NCBI GenBank assembly: GCA_964441245.1
Contig: CAYTVR010000001.1
Span: forward strand, 62,001-126,000
DNA length: 64,000 bases
Source of the DNA: JALZUU01 sp964441245
GTDB taxonomy: Bacteria; Bacteroidota; Bacteroidia; Chitinophagales; Saprospiraceae
Reading direction: 5' to 3'
Part shown: in pieces, positions 17,706-24,551 of the stretch
Position numbering within the stretch: the stretch's first letter is position 1
Layout of the letters: the number at the start of each line of letters is the position of its first letter
Position numbers and translations under genes: made by a program
The notes under the pieces: generated by a model
The model's input: only the letters and a program-made list of their open reading frames with translations
What the model was told of the DNA's origin: nothing
The model's database searches: none

Positions 17706-17713
17706 CAAACGTA
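17706..17713 (-). promoter_or_regulatory. candidate -7 box upstream of csgG
   Basis: The minus strand reads TACGTTTG, matching TAnnTTTG, in the 253-base gap between csgF and csgG. The distance to the csgG ATG is 156 bases, so the call is tentative. Confidence 0.28.
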
Positions 17714-17803
17714 AATGCCTTGAAATAAGGAGGGGGAGTTCCTAAAACAAAGGCAAAATAAGGATAATCCAGATCAGTTCAAAGTGATCCTTTCAATCCC
17801 TTT

Positions 17804-18238
17804 TTAGAAAAATGGAATAACAATTTGAGTCTGTTCGCCAAGTGAAGCATCCAAAATAGTAATAGCTAGACCATCAAGGGTCGTTGATACATCAATTTGA
17901 AAATTTCCTACGGTATAAATTCCATCGGTTAATCCTTCTTCTCCGAATTGACTAACAGCTACTTGCCTTGACAATTGACTCAATAGTTGTCTGTTAATGC
18001 TTTCTGTAAAATCATCTAAAGTGGTGCCTTGATTAAAAGAAGAAAACGAATCTTCTTGATCTGCTTTTAATAAATTTTGAGCTGTCGCTGAATTTAGCAA
18101 CCATTGATAATTAAACGTATCTCCTCCAAAAGCAGGGTTCACTGGTTTATATACAAAATCTTGACTGAACAATACCATTGGTAAAAAGGCCAACAAACCT
18201 GCGAATACAAAATTTCTAATGTGTTTCTTTTTCATCAT
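17804..18238 (-). CDS. csgF: CsgF-type curli assembly factor
   Basis: CsgF is secreted through CsgG, plugs into its outer face and helps the nucleator sit at the cell surface. After a signal peptide ending LFSQ, the mature protein begins DFVYKPVNPAFGGDTFNYQW, the CsgF signature that enters the channel, followed by LLNSATAQN. The rest (TESINRQLLSQLSRQVA, VGNFQIDVSTTLDGLAITILD) fits the family, which is about 140 residues. I chose the ATG at 18236-18238 (MMKKKHIRN), because the frame's outer ATG at 18286 would place 16 hydrophobic residues before a normal signal peptide. It sits between the CsgE protein and CsgG. Confidence 0.9.
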   Translation of the reverse strand: MMKKKHIRNFVFAGLLAFLPMVLFSQDFVYKPVNPAFGGDTFNYQWLLNSATAQNLLKADQEDSFSSFNQGTTLDDFTESINRQLLSQLSRQVAVSQFGEEGLTDGIYTVGNFQIDVSTTLDGLAITILDASLGEQTQIVIPFF

Positions 18239-18406
18239 TAAGAGGATTTTAAAATAAAAAAAGCTCAAAGACAATAGTGTATTCATCTTTGGAAGTAGGC
18301 TTATAAAATAAGTCTAATAGCTAGTTTCAAAATTTTGTAGGTGATTGTGCGGGGAGCCATTTACAAGATACAAATTTTCTTTTACTTTTACCTATTTTAT
18401 GATAAG

Positions 18407-19324
18407 CTAAAAGATTCCACTTCCTTTGGTATCTTCATTTTCGATAGCATTTTGGACATCCACACTTTTTTGAAGTTGATATCTTACTTGTCTGATGGCA
18501 AAATTTGCTACCAATTCAATCGTTTCCATTTGAGGAGGAACAAAACGTTGAAATAACTCATCATCATTGATTAATACCGAGATTTGAGCACCTCGTCCTC
18601 TTGAAGGTAGTTCTTTGATCAATATGGTATAATTTCTAGCTTGAGGAGGAGCGACCCATTTTTTGTAAAAAATATCATAAAAATCACGAGCAATTTTAGA
18701 TCGTGTTTCATCTATAATCAAACCATCAATTTCTAAGTTATCAATTGGTGGTTTCTTCGTTGGTTTTTTAGTGGAAACAGTCGCTTGTGGGGCCAATATT
18801 TTTGCTATTGTTTCTTTTTTAGGTGTTGGGCTAGACTTTGGGACAGCCTTCTCAATATTTTTTTTCCTTGTGGGGACTTGCGTGGACGTTTCAGTTTTAG
18901 GACTTGGATTTGATTTTTGAGATACCAGATCAGACGCATTAACATCTTTGCCATAGATTAAAGAATCGGCCATGACTAAATTAAGCTCATCAAATACCTC
19001 TAGCATTATTTTATAATAATCTCTAGATCCTGCATAAAATTCAACTCTAGATAGGACTTTTGTTTCACTTGGAAATGTAGTGAATTCACCGCTTTGATGA
19101 TTAGTCGCCGTTCCTGACTTTCCTCTCCGTTCCACTTTTAATTTATAAAAAAGTGTAAGGGACTGATTGGTATTATTAAAAAAGAAAGCTTGGACGTTGG
19201 CATCCTTATCTTCTGTAAGGTCCAATTCTATCCAAGCTTTCATTGGATCGCTATTTTTTTGCGCAAAGCCAAAAAAAGGAATCATACAAAAAAGCAAACC
19301 GATTATACTAAAAGTCTGTTTCAT
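18407..19324 (-). CDS. csgE: two-domain curli protein: CsgH-like N-terminal domain and CsgE domain
   Basis: CsgE is the periplasmic adaptor that caps CsgG and selects curli substrates. Here it is only the last third (about 197-290) of a 305-residue exported protein: IDGLIIDETRSKIARDFYDIFYKKW, ILIKELPSRGRGAQISVLIND, ELFQRFVPP, then two helices. E. coli CsgE is about 129 residues in total. After a signal peptide (1-21), residues 28-125 form a beta-rich domain with YKLKVERRGKSGTATNHQSGEF and VEFYAGSRDYYKIMLEV. That pattern (Y-L-V, G-SG, QSG-F, then a Y-L-V strand) is what I know of CsgH, the curli aggregation inhibitor of Alphaproteobacteria. A Pro/Lys/Thr/Ser linker (126-195) joins the two. The CsgE call is firm; the CsgH call is an inference. 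Confidence 0.85.
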   Translation of the reverse strand: MKQTFSIIGLLFCMIPFFGFAQKNSDPMKAWIELDLTEDKDANVQAFFFNNTNQSLTLFYKLKVERRGKSGTATNHQSGEFTTFPSETKVLSRVEFYAGSRDYYKIMLEVFDELNLVMADSLIYGKDVNASDLVSQKSNPSPKTETSTQVPTRKKNIEKAVPKSSPTPKKETIAKILAPQATVSTKKPTKKPPIDNLEIDGLIIDETRSKIARDFYDIFYKKWVAPPQARNYTILIKELPSRGRGAQISVLINDDELFQRFVPPQMETIELVANFAIRQVRYQLQKSVDVQNAIENEDTKGSGIF

Positions 19325-19442
19325 TTTCTCGTTTTTAGAAACGGTAAAATCAACACAGTTTCGATAAGGATTTAAAGTACTGCTTCAAATTGAAATCGTC
19401 ATTAGGATTTCTTTTTTGAGCTTAACTAAAATGTATATTACT

Positions 19443-19997
19443 TTATTGGGCTGATTGCTCTATGCGCAATCGCAAACCATCTCCTTGCTGAATGACTTTG
19501 ATACTTCGATCACTTATGCCATTCAGAATCTGTATGATCTCGTTATCATTTCCGTTCTGTACTAACTCAATATTTAGGTTATTGACATTTGTCAAATTCT
19601 GAATAATTCGATTGGCATCACCGTTTTGGACAATAGCAATTGCATTATTCTGACCTTGGAGGGTTAGTTCATAGAAGTTGTCACTTCCTTTTTGAATCAA
19701 AGCAAGTTGGTTTTCACCACCAGCTTGACGAACGATAGCAAGATTGAATTCACCAGTCTGAAGTAAACGAGCAACATTTGTACCACGTCCTTCTAAAGAC
19801 TGAATGACTTCTGCTTCATTGTCATCGCCTAGTTGCTTGACATAAGATTGGTTATTTTGACCATTCAACTCTTCACTCAATAATGCGGAAGGCTCTAATA
19901 ATAAATCCTCTGCATTCAATTGTTGAGCTTGGCCAATTTGTAAATTACACCAGCAAACTAAGACCAAGATAAATAATCTCAAGAAATTATATTTCAT
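19443..19997 (-). CDS. csgB: curlin-repeat protein, CsgB-like minor subunit or nucleator
   Basis: The 184-residue secreted protein has a signal peptide ending QIGQAQ, a non-repeat acidic segment (about 26-45, LNAEDLLLEPSALLSEEL), and about twelve half-units of 11-12 residues of the curlin type (N-x5-Q-x-G-x-x). Examples are NLAIVRQAGGE, NQLALIQKGSD, NAIAIVQNGDA and NLNIELVQNGND. Stacked Asn/Gln ladders form the amyloid beta-helix. Compared with its neighbour the repeats are fewer, less regular and richer in Arg/Lys, especially the last two (DRSIKVIQQGDG, LRLRIEQ), as in CsgB nucleators. The role as nucleator is an inference from that and from gene order. Confidence 0.82.
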   Translation of the reverse strand: MKYNFLRLFILVLVCWCNLQIGQAQQLNAEDLLLEPSALLSEELNGQNNQSYVKQLGDDNEAEVIQSLEGRGTNVARLLQTGEFNLAIVRQAGGENQLALIQKGSDNFYELTLQGQNNAIAIVQNGDANRIIQNLTNVNNLNIELVQNGNDNEIIQILNGISDRSIKVIQQGDGLRLRIEQSAQ

Positions 19998-20079
19998 GAA
20001 AGTGCTTGGTTATCATTATTAGATTCGGAGGAAACAAATCGTGTTTCCTCCGAAACAATAACTTGGTTATAATCTACTA

Positions 20080-20922
20080 CTAGTTTTCAGATTGAGATAC
20101 TGTTGCAGTATTTCTTGCACCAGTTTGCTCAATGATACTGTTATTCGCTTGTCCAACTTGAGAATTGATAGCATTGTTATCATTTCCTGCCTGGATGATT
20201 CTACTTGCGTTTTCGTTTCCTTCTTGAGAAAGTAACAAGCTATTGTTATCACCAAACTGATCTAATAAAACATCATTTTCTCCACCTGCGAAGTTGTTGT
20301 TACCATTTTGGCTAACAGCAGCACTATTCGCAGCACCTTCTTGATTAAGTGCAACGTTGTTAGATAAACCATTTTGAGTGATTACAGAAGAACTGTTGTC
20401 ACCGATTTGATTCACGTAGATGTTACTATTTTCACCTGCTTGCTCTTGAGTAGAAAGGTTATCATTACCTACTTGCTGAGAAAACATGATGTTTTGTCCA
20501 GCTCCACTTTGATTTTGGATAGTTTTGTTTTGATTTCCTTGTTGGATAGCAGAAACTGCACTGCTTGCACTACTTACTTCTTGACGAACGTTGTTGTTGT
20601 TTCCTTCTTGAGAAAGAAGAACAGCATTACTTCCTTCAGTAATGATAGAAACTCCTGCGTTAGCATCACCGATTTGAGTCAAACTTACTGCATTAGCACC
20701 ACCAGAAACAGCTACTTCACTTACGTTTAATGCTCCGTTTTGGCTTACTTCCACTAAGTTATCATCTTGATCTTGAGTTACTAATGATTTGTTAGTGCTT
20801 CCTTTTTGAGCAACGTCAGCCGTATTGTCGTCACCGTTTTGTTTCAAATTACTAATGTTAGTTTGGGCGCTTAATGTTCCCATAGTAAATACAAATGCAA
20901 AGAATAAAATTGCTTTTTTCAT
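20080..20922 (-). CDS. csgA: curlin-repeat protein, CsgA-like major fibre subunit
   Basis: The 280-residue secreted protein has a signal peptide ending LSAQ and then about 23 half-units of 11 residues, that is 11-12 full curlin repeats, against five in E. coli CsgA. Typical units are NTADVAQKGST, NAVLLSQEGNN, NNVALNQEGAA, NSLLLSQEGNE and NASRIIQAGND. Asn at the turn and Gln facing the core recur almost throughout. One unit carries a six-residue insert (NNNFAGGEND, about residue 213). The C-terminus stops just after a repeat. It is the first structural gene of the cluster, with a 326-base upstream gap. Major subunit status is inferred from length, regularity and position. Confidence 0.87.
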   Translation of the reverse strand: MKKAILFFAFVFTMGTLSAQTNISNLKQNGDDNTADVAQKGSTNKSLVTQDQDDNLVEVSQNGALNVSEVAVSGGANAVSLTQIGDANAGVSIITEGSNAVLLSQEGNNNNVRQEVSSASSAVSAIQQGNQNKTIQNQSGAGQNIMFSQQVGNDNLSTQEQAGENSNIYVNQIGDNSSSVITQNGLSNNVALNQEGAANSAAVSQNGNNNFAGGENDVLLDQFGDNNSLLLSQEGNENASRIIQAGNDNNAINSQVGQANNSIIEQTGARNTATVSQSEN

Positions 20923-21247
20923 GAGTGTTCTTAATTTTATGTACGTTAAATAGAAAAGGTTATTAATTAAATTTAGAGTGAATAAATTTCATTGATCGAT
21001 AAAGAGATTTCGTTATGACAAAACGTATCTTTTATCAGTAAAAGGGAGCTTTAAAATCGATTTAAACAAATAAAACTAGATATTTTTGGAACAAGGGGTC
21101 TTGTGAATATTTTAATTGCTTTGAGTAGAATTGATTCTTTGGTTTGAGGCTAATATCGGATAGCAAAGCTATTATTTTCTTTTGGGTTTTTATATACCAA
21201 TAAAACGCATTTTTAAAATTTGCGTGTTTCACGTAGACTTACGTATT
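20923..21247. promoter_or_regulatory. putative curli control region
   Basis: This 325-base AT-rich gap lies between the response-regulator gene and csgA. Near its far end is TACGTAAGTCTACGTGAAAC on the minus strand (about 21227-21246), with ACGTAAG/ACGTGAA as a close direct repeat that could bind a regulator. There are no coding frames. The operator reading is a guess. Confidence 0.35.
21164..21171 (-). promoter_or_regulatory. candidate -7 box for the curli genes
   Basis: The minus strand reads TAGCTTTG, matching TAnnTTTG, about 240 bases before the csgA ATG and 75 bases after the regulator's stop codon. No correctly spaced TTTG -33 box is seen, which would fit an activator-dependent promoter. 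Confidence 0.3.
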
Positions 21248-21937
21248 TTACACACTTGTCATTTTTGAAACAGGATTTATTTCTTTTGAGACGCCTAAAT
21301 AGTATTTAACTAATCCTACCGTATTTTTTACTTTTAATTTTTGAATCAAATTTCTCTTATGTGTTTCAACTGTCCGAGGACTGATAAACAAAACATCTGC
21401 AATCTCTCTGTTCGAAAATTCTTCTGCTACAAGTTTTAATATTTCAAACTCACGTATCGTAATTACTTTTTTAAATGTTCCGTTTACATTTACTCTTTTA
21501 ACAGACTTTTCTCTTCGCTCGAGGTTCGTAAATAATTTAGGAGAAACATCTTTTGAAAAATAACTACTCCCTTCCGACAAAATTTTAATGGCCATTTTTA
21601 ACTCGTCCATTGTCCCATTTTTCAAAACATATCCTCTCACTCCAGCCTTTAGCATTTTTAAAATACAGTGTTCATCATCGTTTAATGTTAAAGCCAATAT
21701 CTTTGTCTTTGGAAAGTGTTGTAAAATTTTTTGGCTCGCTTCCACACCATCCAAAGTGGGTAAGGCTATATCCATCAATACAACATCTGGCTTTAATTCT
21801 TTTACCAGTTTAACCGCCTCTACACCATCCTGCGCTTCTCCTAACACCTCAAACTGCTTTGAATTGTTAAGCAATGCTACAACGCCTGCACGAAACATTT
21901 GATGGTCTTCCGCAATGACTATTTTAATTTTATTCAT
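21248..21937 (-). CDS. NarL/FixJ-type response regulator, candidate curli regulator
   Basis: The DNA-binding response regulator has 229 residues from the ATG at 21935-21937. The frame's first ATG at 22021 would put 28 residues before the receiver, which is unusual. The receiver has EDH at 10-12 and phosphoacceptor Asp56 (VVLMDIALP), with the conserved Lys in YVLKNG. The C-terminal LuxR-type HTH (about 160-220, ITIREFEILKLVAEEFSNREIA then SPRTVETHKRNLIQKL) is typical. It lies directly upstream of csgA on the same strand with no histidine kinase nearby, so it is placed like CsgD in enterobacteria. Control of the curli genes is an inference. Confidence 0.85.
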   Translation of the reverse strand: MNKIKIVIAEDHQMFRAGVVALLNNSKQFEVLGEAQDGVEAVKLVKELKPDVVLMDIALPTLDGVEASQKILQHFPKTKILALTLNDDEHCILKMLKAGVRGYVLKNGTMDELKMAIKILSEGSSYFSKDVSPKLFTNLERREKSVKRVNVNGTFKKVITIREFEILKLVAEEFSNREIADVLFISPRTVETHKRNLIQKLKVKNTVGLVKYYLGVSKEINPVSKMTSV

Positions 21938-22488
21938 CGTTTTTATCTTAATGTTGTAGGCGCTTACTTCCCACTTATACCATGTTATAGAGTCCCTAAT
22001 CTTTGTATCAAACAAAGTCATTTATTTACATAAAAGCAATGGCTACTTTTATGCAAACCCGTCCAAGTGTATTTTAACATAACACACTATTTGAGGACTT
22101 TTAATTATTGAGTTTAAAAATGTGGCAAGAGCGGGGTTACGATCTTGGCGATACCGATAATTGGCAAACAAGTAATGGGGGCCAGAAAAGATTTTCAGTT
22201 TTTAGGTAAGTTTGTGTGAAAGAAATTAAAAACTTAATTCCTTTTGTAATACTTATTTGTTTAGGTAAAAATCAAACAACCAACTGCTCCAGTAGCAATT
22301 GGTTATATAAAGATACTTTTTTCTTTCTAAGAAAGAAAATTTACTGAATTCATTTTATACAGAATACCCTAAACCTAGTAGTTTTTTAGTATAAAAAGAG
22401 ACATTTTTCTTTAAAAGAAAAAAGGATCGAAAATCCTGCATTCATAAGATTTCCAATCCTTTTCTTTTTATTTAGTTGAAGAACAGAT
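21938..22488. other. 550-base gap, no confident gene
   Basis: The gap lies between the regulator and aspS. It holds a 29-codon open frame at 22120-22209 whose DNA is less AT-rich than the surroundings (MWQERGYDLGDTDNWQTSNG and nine more residues), a hairpin AACCAACTGCTCCAGTAGCA with its partner at 22277-22304, an AT hairpin TTTTCTTTCT/AGAAAGAAAA near 22320-22340, and the aspS terminator. A small RNA is possible but unproven. Confidence 0.3.
22415..22463 (-). terminator. aspS terminator
   Basis: GGATCGAAAATC pairs with GATTTCCAATCC (two mismatches) around an internal loop, and the minus strand runs into TTTTTT. It lies 26 bases beyond the aspS stop. Confidence 0.55.
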
Positions 22489-24264
22489 CTATTCTACTTC
22501 TTCCTTTTCTTGCAAACGAATATGAAGTTCGTCCAATTGTTCTTGAGAAATAGAGGAAGGTGTTTCAATCATCATATCCCGTCCTTGATTATTTTTAGGA
22601 AAAGCAATGAAATCTCTAATCGAAGTTTGTCCTTGAATCACTGCGCAAAGTCGATCAAATCCGAAAGCGAGTCCTCCATGTGGAGGGGCACCATATTCAA
22701 AAGCACCTAGTAAAAATCCAAACTGCGCTTCCGCCTCTTCTTTGCTAAATCCAAGTAGATCAAAGTTTCTCGATTGCAATTCCCGATCATGAATCCGAAT
22801 AGATCCTCCACCAATTTCTGATCCGTTGATTACCAAATCATAAGCATCTGCCCGAAGATCTTTCATTGTTTGATGATCTCCATTCAGCATACGTTCCATA
22901 TCTTCTTCTTTAGGAGAAGTGAATGGGTGATGCATCGCATGGAATCGTTCACTGTCTTCATCCCATTCCAATAATGGAAAATCAACCACCCACAATGGTT
23001 TAAAATCACCGGCTTTCATTAAGCCCATCTTACGGCCCATTTCTAAACGTAATTCATTCAACTGCTTTCTGGTTTTATCTGTTTCTCCCGAAAGAACCAA
23101 CAACATATCACCCGCTTTCGCATTGAATTTTTCCGCCCAAGCGGCTAAATCTTCATCTGAATAAAATTTACCTACTGATGATTTAAAGGTGCCATCTCCG
23201 TTTACTTTGACATAAACCAAACCTTTCGCACCGATTTGTGGACGTTGCATCCACTCTGTTAGCTTCTTGATATCTTTATTAGAATAATTTTCTGCTTGCC
23301 CTTCTACACAAATCCCTACCACTAACTCTGCATTATCAAAGACAGAGAATCCTTTGTTTTGAGCGACATCATTTAGTTCTACAAACTCCATATCAAAGCG
23401 AAGATCTGGTTTGTCAGAACCAAAACGACGAATCGCTTCATCATAAGACATTCGCGGAAATTCTGGAAGCTCTACACCAATTGTCGTTTTAAATAAATGT
23501 TTGGTCAAACCTTCAAAAGTATTCAAGATATCTTCCTGAGTGACAAAAGACATTTCGCAATCTATTTGTGTAAATTCAGGCTGACGATCTGCTCTCAAAT
23601 CTTCATCTCTAAAACATTTGACAATCTGAAAATACTTATCCATCCCCGCCACCATCAAAATCTGCTTAAAGGTTTGTGGTGATTGAGGCAATGCATAAAA
23701 TTGTCCCGCATTCATTCTACTAGGCACGACAAAATCACGTGCTCCTTCAGGAGTACTCTTGATCAAAACTGGTGTTTCCACTTCTATAAATCCTTCCGCA
23801 GCTAAATGTTTTCTTGTTTCAATAGCTAATTGACTTCGAAAAATTAAATTTTGCTGCACTGAATTTCTACGAATATCCAAATATCGATATTTCATTCGTA
23901 GATCATCTCCTCCATCTGTCTCATCTTCAATCGTAAAAGGAGGTACTTTCGATGCATTTAAAATCTCTAATGATTTCACTTCGATTTCAATATTTCCTGT
24001 TGCGCGATTAGGATTTTTATTGGTCCGCTCTCGTACTAAACCAGTAATTCTAAGCACAAACTCTCGACCTAATTTTCTAGCTTTTTCACACAAATCAACA
24101 TCATCCTCCATATTAAAAACCAATTGAGTGATTCCATATCGATCTCGTAAATCGATAAAGGTCATTCCTCCAAAATCTCGGCTAGTCTGCAACCATCCGC
24201 TCAATGTTACTTCTTCTCCAACATGTTCCATGCGAAGTGCTCCGCAATTGTGTGTACGATACAT
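22489..24264 (-). CDS. aspS: aspartyl-tRNA synthetase
   Basis: This class II synthetase of 591 residues has the length of the bacterial AspRS form with an inserted GAD domain. The N-terminal OB fold (GEEVTLSGWLQTSRDFGGMTF, TQLVF) binds the anticodon. Class II motif 2 is IVKCFRDEDLRADRQPEFTQID and motif 3 GAPPHGGLAFGFDRL. It charges tRNA-Asp, or also tRNA-Asn if AsnRS is absent, which cannot be told from this window. A TATTTTTG box lies 65 bases upstream. Confidence 0.96.
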   Translation of the reverse strand: MYRTHNCGALRMEHVGEEVTLSGWLQTSRDFGGMTFIDLRDRYGITQLVFNMEDDVDLCEKARKLGREFVLRITGLVRERTNKNPNRATGNIEIEVKSLEILNASKVPPFTIEDETDGGDDLRMKYRYLDIRRNSVQQNLIFRSQLAIETRKHLAAEGFIEVETPVLIKSTPEGARDFVVPSRMNAGQFYALPQSPQTFKQILMVAGMDKYFQIVKCFRDEDLRADRQPEFTQIDCEMSFVTQEDILNTFEGLTKHLFKTTIGVELPEFPRMSYDEAIRRFGSDKPDLRFDMEFVELNDVAQNKGFSVFDNAELVVGICVEGQAENYSNKDIKKLTEWMQRPQIGAKGLVYVKVNGDGTFKSSVGKFYSDEDLAAWAEKFNAKAGDMLLVLSGETDKTRKQLNELRLEMGRKMGLMKAGDFKPLWVVDFPLLEWDEDSERFHAMHHPFTSPKEEDMERMLNGDHQTMKDLRADAYDLVINGSEIGGGSIRIHDRELQSRNFDLLGFSKEEAEAQFGFLLGAFEYGAPPHGGLAFGFDRLCAVIQGQTSIRDFIAFPKNNQGRDMMIETPSSISQEQLDELHIRLQEKEEVE

Positions 24265-24328
24265 ATTTTAAATTTTTAGACTGTTCTGAACTTGACGTTT
24301 TTTTATAATATAACTTAAAACGAAAGCG

Positions 24329-24336
24329 CAAAAATA
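24329..24336 (-). promoter_or_regulatory. candidate -7 box for aspS
   Basis: The minus strand reads TATTTTTG, matching TAnnTTTG, 65 bases before the aspS ATG. Confidence 0.4.
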
Positions 24337-24551
24337 AAGTTTCTCTACCAGATTATCCAGTAAACAGGTATTCCAAAAGAATAATTCCAGTTTGAAAGGG
24401 AATTTGAGGTAAAAAACCAGCATTTTCTATTAAATAAGGGCTTAATAGTTTTTAAAAAATCCCTTAATAATCGCTATCCGTCAAAATTTTAGTCTATTTC
24501 CTGCTTTCCGATACTAGGTATTTTCTTTGTTCGCTGTATCTTGGCCGAATA

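Noticed and set aside
20374..20730. Open frame of 118 codons antisense to csgA
   Set aside because: It is a shadow of the repeat structure of csgA: the same periodic Asn/Gln codons read backwards give Val/Ile/Leu-rich junk.
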